A DNA stretch of 64,000 bases from Paragyromitra xinjiangensis. Lineage: Eukaryota; Ascomycota; Pezizomycetes; Pezizales; Discinaceae. Below the pieces are notes generated by a model. It worked only from the letters and a program-made list of their open reading frames with translations. It had not been told where the DNA came from and did not search any database. The DNA lies in contig JBCAMK010000007.1 of NCBI GenBank assembly GCA_038503065.1, forward strand, positions 930,001 to 994,000, in the 5' to 3' direction. Each line of letters starts with the position of its first letter. Position 1 is the stretch's first letter. A program made the translations under genes and the position numbers. Below, one piece after another: positions 48,675 to 61,452 of the stretch.

Positions 48675-50995
48675 TTATCCCGAAGTTTTTTCAAGATCTT
48701 CCTTATCGCCGATTGCCTCTCCCATCACAACTGGCTCCGCATCTAATTCGACAGGTGGACCTGTAAACGCCTTTCTCCCGCGGATGAAATACCATGCCGC
48801 GGAAATAGTTGTGAAACCGGCAAACACTACCGATGCATAATCTAATCGGGGAATATTAACATTAGAACTAAAGGGCTGCATAAGAGGGCTCTTCTTAAAA
48901 AGAGATAGAGAGCGTGGGGGTGAGGTAGGTGGGGAGTTGAAGTTAAGTGAAAAGTGAAAAATGTCTTACTCATCTCCGCAGCTGTTACTGGTATCGCAAC
49001 AGGCATACAGAATAGCACAACACTAAGCAAATAGGGCGTGTTATCTCTATCTAGGTTCCTCGATACATGGGTTTATGACTTTCAAAATCAGCGATTGAGA
49101 GAAACATACGCTAGGACAATCCAAAAAATTGTCAGGATATTAATAATCATTCCAAAATTTCCCAGGGAGAACGGTGCATTCTTAACGAGTTTTCTTCCGC
49201 GAAGAATGGAGACGAGAATTGGAAGACCATAAGAAGTGCTCAGGCAGATCGTAGCCACCCCAGTGAACGAATTAAACGCTGCCGTACTATTTGGTGGTTC
49301 TTGTGTAAGGATTTTTTGGGAGCAAAAAGTAAGGTATTCCCGAATAGCTTACCTCCCAAAATATATCAATCCTAGCAAGCAACATACAGTTGTTGACAGT
49401 ACTAGTCCCATTAAAGGGATGTCGTATCTGGGACTTACCTGAGACCATCTGCACACACCCGCCAAATTATTAGAATATGTATGCAAGATGACCCACGCAG
49501 AGGTTCCTACATCCTTGATCCGGGGATAGCGCCATCTATCAAAGAAAGAAGTCAGCAAAAAAATCGTTATCCCAGGAGATAGAACTTGATGCCTACCTCT
49601 AGCAAACGCATAAGTACATCTACTTGCAGCGGTTAAAGCACCGATTCCGGCGAAAAACAGTATCCCGAGGACTTGGCCAAATCATTAGTCTGATCTTTAC
49701 TTCATCTTAAGATACCTAACCACTCACTCAAAAACAGCAATCCGAAACCTCCTGCTGCACTACCAGTGACTGTCTTGAAAAGCAACCCAATCGGTTGTCC
49801 ATTGGGGACTTCCAAAAGCAATTTTACATCAGGCAACACAAAGAGTATAGGGATAAGATAAGTGACTCCAGTGACTCCAGCTGCAGCGACAGAAAGGACC
49901 ATTGCCTTAGGAACTTCACGGTGAGGTTGCTGAACCTCTTCGCACATAGCTGCTACCATACCATATCCAGTCAACGTGTATGCCGCTTGTAACAAACCCA
50001 CGAAAAACGCCCACCCGTCAGGCCAGCCACTAGCTGAAGCATCAAAGTGGCCAAAAACAAACTCTCCGCTTCTCTTTGTGTCTGCCATTGAGAGGAGAGT
50101 GACGATAATAATCAGAACACTTGCTCCAGTCCAGAATATACATATTTTGTTGATGAGATCCAGATATTTTGCACCGAATACGTTAACAAGTGCACAGATA
50201 GTCATCACACCTGCAAGATATTAGCCACAATATCACTCGATCTCATCAACCAAAATATAAAGGCATACACCAAAACATCAAAATCGTCTGCCATGCATTA
50301 GGTGCCCAATCATCTCTCCATAGTGCAATGGCACTCAATATCAGCTGCCCACCAGAGAAGTTAATGCTGGTCGTGACTGTCCAATTCCCAACGAGCGTGA
50401 GCCACCCTGTGATCCAGGATGCGATAGGTGCCCATTCCCTTGTGGAGAGCATCGCCGACCAGTAATATACTCCTCCGGCTGTAGGAAATACAGAACATAT
50501 TTCTGCAAGGGAAGCCGCGATAGCGAGTGAGATCAGAGAAACGAAGCACCATCCCCATATTATGGTGATTGATTGGCCATCTTGAAGGGTAATATACATC
50601 GTCGTACTCAAGCCCTAGACAGAAAATGTTTTAGTTGGGTTTTCAACCTATCGGTGATCTTCGCCGGGGGAGCTCACAAATGGCACGGCTATTAAAAACC
50701 ATGTATAAAAATTATCAGCCCGGTCTTCCTTCAAAATCGTAGTGGTGAAAAACCCTCGATAGAGATATAAAACATGAACGAACCCATAATCGCGAATGAG
50801 CTATATCCATCAGTTTAGTTGAAAATCTCATAAGGCTCAATCTATGTTATGTACCTTGCTAAATCAGATGCAGCGCGGGGAAACGTACAGTCCGAGAATT
50901 GACATCATGCTGAGATTTCGCGGTAATTCAGCCTTATAGCCCATCTTTGCTAATTGAGCGTCCGCAGACGTATCACCTCTCCCTAGCGCCGCCAT
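48675..50995 (-). CDS. Amino acid/GABA/choline-type permease (APC superfamily)
   Basis: Eleven reverse-strand exons: 50995-50889, 50800-50784, 50688-50678, 50614-50269, 50210-49728, 49671-49597, 49535-49511, 49448-49353, 49286-49110, 49022-48970, 48841-48675; 518 residues, the usual family length. This proton-coupled carrier family (Uga4, Hnm1 and relatives) imports amino acids, GABA or choline across the plasma membrane. Visible: the N-terminal LPRNLSMMSILGLSFAIM leading into TM1 with FGLSTT; EICSVFPTAGGVYYWSAML between TM2 and TM3; GYGMVAAMCEEVQQPHREVP, the family signature after TM6; YAFARDGAIPGSR; and PFSLGNFG before the last helices. About 12 hydrophobic segments are present. Exons 2 and 3 are only 17 and 11 nt. 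An apparent TAG after GSRM vanishes when the GTAGGA intron is removed. Substrate not determinable. Confidence 0.93.
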
Positions 50996-53900
50996 ATCGA
51001 GATATCTCCCAGAGTTTTTAATTCAAGCTGTCTACACCCAGCTTAGTACCTCTATCCTCAAGGCAAGAGTTGCCACTATTCACACAAAGCACTAGTCGCA
51101 AATCAAACACGATGATCTAGGTCTTGCACTTATATAGCGATAAGATGCGATTAAATGGCGAAGCGAACCAAGGTATCTATGTCTCCACAAAGATATCTTC
51201 AACAATGAAAGCTGACCAAAACTCTGCCGTGAATAAAGGAAGGACCGGTGCTTTAACCCCCAGCTAAATCGTTTATCTCTAGCTTAGCAAACGCAGTCCA
51301 TGGTTCAACGCACGAGATAGCCGGTCGCTTACAGTCCCGCCCTGGTTGTCGGCCCCGCATCTGCATCTCCGATTTTGGCAGGAGGGAGAAACTCACCCGA
51401 AAGCTGGAAAACAGTACCCAGAACGGACACAGCACTTATGCAGATGAGGTAGAAACATGCTATCAAGGCACATAGTACTATCACCTCTTCCTGATAATTA
51501 CGTGATAACTACGTATCTATCTACCCCAGGATTCTCAGCTATTGCTTTTCTTCGAGCAATACTAAATCCCGTGGCAGCGAGGTGCGAGAGTTTCAGACTA
51601 TCGCCAAAGATGTAAACGTAACAAGTTGACGGTGATCCGAAAGATGCGGCGCAACAAGGGATTCGGTGACATCAACCAAAATATTCCCGATATATAGTAA
51701 TCAGGTGCTGGGTGTCATAACTCCTTGGCATCACTATAAAGCCTATCCTTTTTACAGGCTTATTTTGTTGGGAATTCGCAGTCGTCATCAAATCTTTTGT
51801 TGTGTCGTACCTCCAGGCCACCGTCAAGTACCACTCTAGATATAGGTACAGTACTCAGGAACCAGGCATCGATTGGGGTCGAAAGTTGACGGAACGAACC
51901 CCGGAGTGATCGCCGTCCTGAACATCGTTACTGGATTAAGTAATCGGCGTATACGAGCTGTCAAGGCCAAACCCACGATAGAAGACATCGAATTAGACTT
52001 AAAGATGGGAAATTCCAATTCCAGTGCTCTACATATACCTCTAGAGGTCGAGGTCTGATACGTAAAACATTGCTTATATTTTGACAACCGTTCGAAGATG
52101 TCGCAATCTGTGTCGCGGAAATCAACTTACGATCAGCCATTCGATTTGCCGGGTTTCAGATCGGCTTAAATCACAATAAGACCGCCTAGACGCTTTTGGG
52201 ATCCCAAGCCATACGACTCTTGAGACTTTGATCACTCCCATCACCAAGCGACCAGAATTCTACCAGATACGAAGAAACCGAAATTCAGGTAGGCAAGTGA
52301 GAAAACTCTTGCAAAGCATTTCCCCAGCGTCATTCCAGCAAATCCAAACCTTCGCTAACAAAGTACTGAACATCAGACAAATGTCGATACTATGTATAAA
52401 CCTCATTCACGATATTTACTGATGCCTGCGGCCTTTTGATCGATTGCAAACTCTCATTTTTTCAACAAAGTCTTCTACACTCAACAGATCCTACAGGAGG
52501 TTCAACTTGACCCGAGATTAAAGTTAACTTTCGTGTCATTTAAAACCTCTCTACCTACTACTTAGCATGATTCTAGCTGCAAGAGAAGTCATACTAGTTT
52601 GACTTATAGATTCAGGAATAAGGCTTCAGAAAGACACAAGTAGGTTTGGGCACTTCCGTAGTGAAGTGATCAGGTCATAAATGCTCAGTATTTAACCCCT
52701 TTTACGAGATCAAGATCTACCGATCTCGACCGAAAGTAGGAATCTAATGCTAAGAGATTTAGTGTTGTTTACTTAACCCCTAACACGAGTTAAGTAAATT
52801 TGTGAGATACATGTAGATAATAAATGCGAGTGATGCGTAGTGATTGATCGTTAATCGCTAATCGCTAACCGCTGATTGATTGATTGATTGATTGATCACT
52901 TGTCTCATAAGAGAGAAATCTTTGATAAAGACTCCTTACCAAGAAAATCCCGCAGAGAAGTGGGTACGATGAAATAATGGTACATAATTATTACTACTGA
53001 AGCAGCATTTGGACGGAACGGTATTCTACCAGTTCACCGATGGCTCCAGAGCTGGCACCCAGATAAGCACCTGGGGTTGTCCTAAGGATGTAATCTGTCT
53101 ATACTAGCTATAGGGACTGCCTATGTGTTGCCACATGGGCGTTGGGGGGAGTAGTAGGAGGGTGGATTTGACAGCAAAGGTATATTGGCTCATGGTGACT
53201 CCCATCTATTCGGCACACCAAGCCAGTTAAGAGTCCCGTGATATACACGTAATTTTCTTAATTACATGTATGAGCGTAGTCCAGCAGGGTAACCCCAAGT
53301 TTCTGCCCTTTCCCCATTTTATATATTGCCTAACGGCGCGCCATCGTAGTTTCCGGTTTTGGGGCTTATGAAAATTTGCCCCGCCTGCCCCAGCGCTAGT
53401 ATGGGTGTTTTACACGTTCTTTCTCGGAATAATATTGATGGCTAGTACGCTAGAGATCCTCGTGTCGTTAGAAAGGGTTCTAAGCTAACGTCTCGCAATA
53501 CATTCCTTTTAGAGACTCATCCATCCACTATCCTTCCACATATTTCTTTTCCCTAGAAATAACAAGCTATACCCTGTCTAGTTTTGAGATGCAAAAACAC
53601 ATCGTAGGCATAGTACTCGAGGTAGTTGTGCAGGGTCATATTGAAGAAGCGTATAACCTGGCACTCTTAGCGCTTAACAAAGAACTTCACATGTAAACAG
53701 TTAGCCATGTGTCGGTAACTCACCTAGAGCACCCTTAGACCTTCCATATTTCTATAGCGATCGATGAGCCAGCATAAAGCGTAGCCCTAGCTACCGGCTT
53801 CTAACATCAGATCAATCTAGGTTTCTTTTTCCTCGTTTCTTCCTACACACGCGGCTATCCGAAACAATTTAGGGCAAACTTGCCACGAGCGGAAAGTCGC

Positions 53901-56207
53901 AAGTGTTCTCCTACCCCCCATCGACGACCTAGGTGAGCATGGGTTAAGACTGCATATACTAGGAAGTGATTGTCGAGATCTTGTGTACGGGGTTCTATAA
54001 AACTATCTCCTATGTAGGAGAATCTAGATTTTGGGTACCAGATATTGAAGAGAATCTGGGCGACTGGAACGTGGGCACGAGACCACTTCCCTAGTGAGCA
54101 CGAAGACATAAGTGAAGATAAATAGTCACTTTCCCAGCAAATGTTCATATCGAGCAACAGGTGAGGTTCTCCACAGACACAAATTTAACGCGATTACAAT
54201 CTATCTTCTTTAGCCGGTCGGAATCTGCTCCCATGGTCGTTGATTGATTGATAATTCATACACGCATCTCACATGATCGTAGAATATGGCACCTTTTGTT
54301 TTTCAACCCAAAAAAACGGAACAAATACACCCTGTATACGCAGGGTCGCAGAAAACGATCATGCCAGGGATTTTCTGGTGTGCAATATCCCCATGGGAAT
54401 AGAATACTACCCTGAAAGATGGACACCCGAATACTACCACCAAGTGCGGGGCGAAGTGCGGGGCGAGAAGAGCTTGGGGTTAAACACATTCCCCACATAT
54501 GCATCTTATAGAATTGATCCTTGGCTATGAGATTAGCACCCTGATCTCTTAGGAGCAAAGTTGCAGTAAATGGCAACGTGACTTGTGGGCGATTCGTGTG
54601 GAACCCCTCTTTTGAGTTATGAGTGTTTGGTAACCAAATCGGGCTTGAGCTAGTAGCAGCGTGACGTTTCACAAATCTTGTTTTCGGGTTTCGGTACAGA
54701 TAATGTGGAATACACAACCACTAAAACCCCAGCCTCTCATAAGGGGATTTTTCGATGCCTCTGGTCAAAGGTTTCTTCATCTATCAAACTTATTTTAGGC
54801 AGGGGGTCGTGTTAGTTGTGATTGATGGCCAGAACGACTAGGTTCACGCTAATATTCCTATAGCTACATGTAAGTAGCTATAGATATTGCCTTACCCACC
54901 TCGAGGCAGCTCAAAAGACAATAAGTGACTCCAAATTTGCATGCGTTTTCATGTGGTTAGGCAGCTACTAGGATAGGATGGTGGGTATTAGGTACTGCCA
55001 AATGTGTGCCAGGTTCTGGGCGCATCTGTGTAGCAGCCGCGACAGAATGGCGGTGCTAGCGGGTAGCTTTATTCCTTTCATACAAAATACCTACCAATAT
55101 CATATGCATATCATATTCGAATACTTTCACCTCTGAATCTCTCATGATCAAACCTCCTAGAGGCTTACTTTTCCTCGTGTGCTCGGGAAAGACTGCAGTA
55201 GGTTAACATTGACGAATCGACCAATGTGCAGGGAATTTGTTGATATCGAATTCCAGACCCCACAGCATAGACACATATGCACACCCGGTGGGCTGGCTTC
55301 TATGTGGGCGAACAGATGATCTAGCGGATGCTTATGATAGACGGTTATAGTAAGAAGCGGCAAGGTTTAAGTAACACCGCAAAAACCAGATGAACAGGGG
55401 CAAAGGAGCACTACATAGAGGTGTTTTTCGTTGTACACAGGTCACAGCGTCACCGCCTAACGTTAACACTACCAGCATCCATAGTGCAAACCTGTGTAAG
55501 TTTTCGCACGCACTTAGGTAGTTACCAGTCTCAACCTAACAATATCCTAGGCTACCATAACCTTTATACGTCTATAGCTAGCTAGTAACAAAGCGCCAGC
55601 TAGACACGAATATCTGAGTAAATAGATGGACGGATAAATTTTTCATTAGGTGCATCTAACTACCTGGGTTATGGCCCTCAAAGTATTACACTAGCCCGAA
55701 CATTACAAAATCTATCCTGAGGCCCCCTAAAGGTTAAAGCGATATGAATGTTGAGCCCTTGAAGGGGTGATAACTCCGGGTGGCTAAAGAAGACGTAGCT
55801 CCTACGCCAAAATGGTTACCAGCCCTTCTATCTGGGCACCTGCACCCACAACAGCGGGGCGGACATGAAGAAGCGGAGTAAGTAAGCAGCAGTGCAGACC
55901 AGAGAGTAATATCGGAGTGTAGAGGCCATAGTAGAATAAACATTATGAGATAGAAATCGAAAAAGTAGACTGTTGGGGTTAAGAAGGTGAGATATTAATA
56001 TCCCATAAATCCCTAGCCATGAAGGTAAATTTTGTAGCCCGCAGCCGGTTGAAATACCGTCAAAAAATAGAGTGGGAGAAGTAGTATCAAATATTTATTT
56101 TACCCCCTAGGCCCGCTAAAGCGTATCTCCCAATCGCAAGCACCGTCATGGGAGAGTTTGTCGATCACTAATACTTGTTTACGGAGACCATAGTATATCC
56201 CATCAAA
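50996..56207. other. 5.2 kb gene-poor stretch
   Basis: No supported gene. TACATGTA palindromes at 52808, 53263 and 54865; a GATT microsatellite at 52873-52896; a duplicated GTGCGGGGCGA word at about 54446-54470. Short frames near 51873-52058 and 54256-54717 have no recognisable content. No terminal repeats or transposase motifs seen. Confidence 0.5.
52873..52896. repeat. GATT microsatellite
   Basis: Five to six perfect GATT units, preceded from about 52840 by imperfect TTAATCGCTAATCGCTAACCG words that look like related decayed units. Confidence 0.85.
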
Positions 56208-56301
56208 GATTCTGTGGTCTAGTGGTAAGACGCCCTCTTCTGTGTGTTACAGTGAAAGAACTAAAGAGACAAGAGACTGGGGTTCGATTCCTCACTGAAT
56301 T
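56208..56301 (+). tRNA. tRNA-like gene, probably intron-containing, isotype unclear
   Basis: A 94-base element with RNA polymerase III hallmarks. The A box is TGGTCTAGTGG, the B box GGTTCGATTCC matches consensus, and a TTTT terminator follows at 56305-56308. The acceptor stem GATTCTG pairs with CTGAATT (one G-U, one mismatch). The D stem GTCT/AGAC is perfect around a 7-base loop. The T stem TGGGG/CCTCA closes a TTCGATT loop. The extra ~20 bases fit an intron next to the anticodon. The anticodon arm is ambiguous: normal spacing puts CTG (Gln) at the anticodon, but the 3' half does not pair well with CCCTC; pairing CTCTT with AAGAG would give GTG (His). It could be a tRNA-derived pseudogene. 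Confidence 0.55.
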
Positions 56302-58331
56302 ATCTTTTCGTTATCTTTTTTATTTGCATCTAGTGTACTACATGTATAACCTATCTAGTGAAATCTCTCGGATCATTGTTTCCGCTGGTATTTTTCTTTT
56401 TACAGTTAAAGGGAGATACCTTATAGGCTTTCTTGAATATCTTGCGAAGTCTATGGTGGGTGCGAAACCCCGCTTAAGAGATTTATACTCGCTCCAGTGT
56501 TTCTGCTGCTGCTTGTTGAACGCGTTCTCCATAGCAACTCCTCATTGGTATACTGTGCGAGCTCGTCTCGAGTTCATCCTAATAATTTTACTGAGTAGTA
56601 CGATGGAAGGCCAAGCATCAATGCATAATGAAGCAGAACAACGTTTACGTTACTCTGGATCCATGAAATAGGAAGCTCACCCCAGTCCATTTGGTGTTCT
56701 TGACGTGGTGCTCGGAGACCAGCTCGGATGTGTACTTCTCCTTGGAGAGTCCATCCGGAACGGTATCCAATCAGAGGTAGTCTGAATTGAAATGTTGAGT
56801 TATCCCAATCATTGCGAGAAAGGTCTAGCGAAACATGTCGATCATCTCAGACACCTTGAGAAGAACATCCGAAAAAGCCCATTATCTACGAAAAACCATC
56901 GGCCAGCGAACAGCATTAAACCTCTCGTTTACACCTAGGGAACTTACTCTAATAGCTACATATTCAGACATTAGCAGGCTTATAGTTCCGTGATAGTTTA
57001 GGGCCTCTTCAATAGCTCCAAGAAGGTAAATATTTTTGTCTAGACCATTTCTCTACATTAACCAGGATAAACTTGACCCTGGGAGTATCGTATCCCTAGA
57101 TTGTTGGGATAATGCTTCCTGCTGCTGCAAAATCCCCTTCTCGCTTTTACTCTTGCAGTTCTTGCGACCTGGTCTATCTTTAGGCCTACTGGCAACACTT
57201 GTCCAAGCCTTGGATAACGCTATGAAAAAGGATAGGAAGGACTTTTTTATATGGCTCTCTTGATGGCGATACTAGATAGTAACATTCAAGCCGACGAAAT
57301 AACCGCGGAAAGCCAAGTTGAAGGAGTGAAAGGGTAGCGAAAATCCATATCAAACACGCTAGATATGCTCTTAAAGTATGCAGCAGTGTAAAGCACATGA
57401 CAGGTCCAGAAATAACACCATTCGAGAAACCGCTTCAAGGAGGCTCCTCTCCAGGATAGGAATTCATCTGCTGCTACATCATGTACATGCACGTATACAT
57501 ACAGCATTCCAGGAGACGAGGGTCTCGAAATGATTGTCTGCTTCCGGGAAGCACACTAACGTGTACTCCATCTGCCAGCTCACAAGTCATCCCAAGGACA
57601 TCCCGTTCTGTACCTTCTTTTTCGTTGAGCTCTCGGTACCGTACCAGGGCTTTGAGCTTCAATCTCCCGGGATCCTGCAGACACGCAAGTTAGCAGTCTA
57701 TTTTACGACGTGATTTGTCGTCTTTCGAATTTCAACGGGTTAGTGCTGGGCAACAGTTTATTGCAACGGGAAGCGGCATCAAAGAGCATCAAGAGGATCT
57801 ACGGTGGGAAGGAACGGGGAACAACCAACAGGGAGCAGACGAACTAACGACATCCTCTTAGACTCTCTACTTTACATCTGTTTGTGCTTCGGTTTTCTGC
57901 TTAGACTTGGGGGTTCCTAATTCCCACCGTTCTCCACCCCCACTAGCGAGCGACAATAACTTCACGAAGCTTCCACAGTTGGGCTTGGATATCGTGGTTT
58001 TATCCAGCAGGTATGTTGCTCCATCACCAACCATATCAGCTAGGTCCAGCCTGGCTGCCATGAAGCTAGAAAATGTATTGGATCTCGTATTTTCGACTAT
58101 TTATCCTCTTACCCTGTTTGCCCTCGCCAATTCCCGATTCCCGATCTTCTCCTCGTTTTCTATGCACCTCGGCGATTCTGGGTCAATTTCAAATGAATCG
58201 TCACTGCTTCGTTTTCCGTTAACAACACCACACCATGCCTACGCAACCTATGCTAACTGCGTCCCTACATTAACAGTGGCATCAACTGAAGTACTGCCGG
58301 GAAAGAGACAAAGTTTTTTGTTTCCCCTGAC
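56302..58331. other. Intergenic stretch and leader of the next gene
   Basis: 2 kb. One TACATGTA at 56339-56346, just after the tRNA-like gene. The frame at 57907-58335 lies in the presumed leader of the next gene and is not supported. Confidence 0.45.
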
Positions 58332-61300
58332 ATGAAACCCTCCGCTCCATCTACCTCTCCGTCAAAGTATCGCGTCCATGCTCCTGCTCCCCCGGAAACC
58401 GTCCAGCCCCGCTCGCAATCTGTGCGGAGCAGGGGATCAGGTTCAAGACACATAGGGGTATGCTTGCTTGCTTTCTTTCTTCAGCCCACTTCCTTTTAAC
58501 TCCAGCCCTCGCAATAAGTTGTATGCCGCGCGCCAATATATAGGTGTGAAATAGATAAGTTCTAAACAAGCTCAACTACTTTCGATAGGACCCTCGAGAT
58601 CAAGAATACGAATACTCTTCCATTGGCACTCCCGTCACAGACTATAGTCTATATGATCCACGAGCATATGGTCCTCCTATAATCGAACATCAAGTAACCG
58701 AGCACCATTCCTACTCCAGCAGCCACCCTTATCAAATTGCTCCCCCGCCCACACAGGGAATTCCTTCCCATCAACATTCCCATCACTCTTCATACCCCAA
58801 TAATCACCATCCTCAACCCCAAATTTACCCACCTCACCACCAGATCACATATCCAAATTATGAAGCGCCCATACATCCTCAAGCACAACAACACCCATCA
58901 TATCCAAGTTCCCAGTCCCTGACGCCTTATTCCAGTGGCCAATCACAACACCCTCACTCACATTATCCGTCAACTTCTCACTCGAGTGATCTATCCCAGT
59001 ATTCATTATCCCAATACAAGCAAACTAAACCCCGATTCAGAATCGAACAGGAGGGTCGGAATCTCGTAGTCCTCCCTTCAAAGGAAACAACCCCCTCGCA
59101 TTCTTCCCATTCTTCGACATCTCTCTCGTCTCCGGTTTTCTCGCCTCTAGCTCTTCCAGCTCCCCCTGGGCCCATACCACCAGCTCCTCGGATATGGCCA
59201 CCCACGTCTTACCAAACTGGGCTTTCCCCAGCGGAAGCCAAAAAGTTTATCAGTGATGGTGCGCCAAAATTTCAAGGTGAACTCCGAGAGATTTCAAATG
59301 GTCCCAGAGGCCAGTATCATTTGTTTGCACTTGCTGGTGATCAATGGGATGAGGAATCGGACACCGCCGCTTTCCAGAGTGATTCATTCTATGACATGAG
59401 CTCAAGTCCTGAAGGAAAGCAGACCGATGCGCTGGAACGGCCAGCCATGGCACATGCATTTGGTATTTACCCAGGAACTGTGACCTTGTCTTACTATGTC
59501 GCCTGCTTCGGGAGCAATTTTAGGGGTTCAGAGGTGGCAGCTAGAGGGAAAGTCCGAAAGTTGACGATGTTATATGTCCTCGATCGACTACGGATGCTCC
59601 AAGCAAAAGGTGTTGAGGAGGAACCCGTTGAGCTTCACCATCACCTCTACGACAACCTGCTGCACGATAGCCACAAATATGAATACCCTCAAACTCTATT
59701 CTCCCTCGATACCCAGATTTCGGATCTTGTCGCGGCCCTATGTCGTCCGAGTTGGGTGGACTTTTCTCTCATCGAAAATCAAACAGTTGCTCGATTCCTT
59801 TCCGACCCAAGCCCCGGCGTGGCTAATAGCTTTTTTCATCAGCTCCTACTCTCAATAGAACTGTACCTAAGAATTAAAGCGAGGACTCAAACTAGCATGG
59901 CTGTGAAACCACTAGGAGACATGCCCGAGAAAATCAATTGGGATTTGATGCTAGCCCAGCGATGGCTTGAGAACGTCGAGATAGAGCCACCTAAAAAAGT
60001 CAAGGATGGCAAAGGCAAGCGAGAGCAAAAGTCGAGTGTTGGGTTTAAGTTTCCCAACAAGAAAAACCAAGTTGAGGCATTGCGTAACTTTGCTTGGACG
60101 CTGAAGTGAGTTGAACAAATTATTTCTTTGCCATAACGCTGATCCCACCCCACTTCCTGTGGCAACAACGCTCCCGGAGTTTTCTCTCAATCCAAATCAG
60201 ATGCCGTTACCCGCTTCAACAAAGCACTCTTTTCTAATCTTTCACCAATCCTAAAACGCTATCTCCCTAACCCTGAGAACATCTTCCCCATTTACCTTAG
60301 TGTAACCAAAAAGGTATCGATTAGTATTAACAAAACCACAGGTGGCCGAACATGCATGAAGTCGAATATACACTCTCTGAGGAAGAAGATCCAAACGAAC
60401 TCCTCGAAGATAGAAGTATAAACTGCATGTCATGGTTCACAGGGCTCCTTCTACCGGGAAAATCTATGCAATGGATCTTGATGAATGCACTCACAGACTG
60501 CGACCCAGATGTGCCAGAAGATTTCCATAATCTCAACTCATCGACCCCGAACGTGGGAATGCAGTACAGGGGTCATACATATTGGTCATGCGAATCTATA
60601 GTAGGGAAAGTCCTCGGCGCTGCTTTTGGAGTGTCACAGATTGCTGGCTGGGTTGGGCCATGCTCAGCGTCAGCTGATCTTGATCGCTCAGAAATGGCTG
60701 TTATCAACCAGGCCCCTCCGCGAAGTAACCAAATCACGCCTAGTGATGTTCGTAGCATGGCCCAGAATAGCGACCCGCTCGGAGCACATCAAACAACGTA
60801 TCCTGTAGACGATTATATCCTCTTAATACCGGATGTGGACGAGGCCGTAGATTCGATCAGAATAGAGCGACTCAACTTTTCCCCGTCAGCTTGCAATCCA
60901 AAGGGGATACACTCTATAGGACGTGTTGGGGAGGATGGTCAACCTGCGGAGAAGAAGCCTATCGTCATATTTGATGCCTCGATAACATTTGCGATCACAG
61001 TTGAGTACCGAGCCAGATCGTGGAAAGTTTCTTTACGATACGACACTCCATTCATAGCCGCATACCCATGTCAGAAAGGCCCGCACGTTTTATTTTGCGA
61101 GTATCACCATCGGATAGTGAAAGCGGACAAGTTAGTAGATATACAAAATTGGGGTTCCTCGGGAGGCAGGATTGAATCTGGGCTTGGAAGTGATGAAGGA
61201 AGCGAGAGCAACGTGGGTGTTGAAGAGGTACTGGTTGTGGAGGCCTACGGTGTATCAGACAATGAAGTGTTTGCAAGAGCTTGGTGCGCATTCTGGGGTT

Positions 61301-61452
61301 TGCCGGCCATAACGGCCGATGTTAATCGAACATGTATGGCTTGTGCCATAAGGGAAGCGTACGCTGCTTTAGTAAGTGTCGTTATACTTACCAACAGAGG
61401 TAGCACCGACGAAGTGGTAGAGGAAGTGGACAGGTTGATGGAGCACCTGTAG
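58332..61452 (+). CDS. Large hypothetical protein with His/Pro-rich N-terminus
   Basis: Three exons (58332-58457, 58589-60105, 60342-61452), 917 residues. Donors GTATGC and GTGAGT; intron 1 phase 0, intron 2 (236 nt) phase 2. I do not recognise a named domain. Residues 1-~270 are disordered: a basic start, then a Tyr/His/Gln/Pro/Ser-rich stretch (YPPHHQITYPNYE) and a Pro-rich segment. From ~285 it looks folded: AKKFISDGAPKFQGEL, then an extended helical region to ~545, then FAWTLK joined to WPNMHEVEY across intron 2. The second half has TYWSCESIVGKVLGAAFG, QIAGWVGPCSAS, and a C-terminal Ala/Cys-rich part (CAIREAYAALVSVVIL). The Trp/Gly/Cys spacing suggests a conserved fungal core of unknown role. 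No signal peptide; no clear TM helices. Confidence 0.82.

Noticed and set aside
53000..56200. Possible transposon remnants
   Set aside because: No terminal inverted or long direct repeats, and no transposase, reverse transcriptase or integrase motifs in any frame.
57907..58335. 142-codon forward frame before the 917-residue orphan
   Set aside because: No ATG at its start and it overlaps the start codon of the better supported gene; probably 5' leader.
60165..60323. About 50 coding-looking codons inside intron 2 of the 917-residue orphan (reads NAPGVFSQSKSDAV...)
   Set aside because: No AG acceptor precedes it and its only downstream donor leaves the wrong phase for exon 3, whereas direct joining of 60105 to 60342 gives FAWTLKWPNM in frame.
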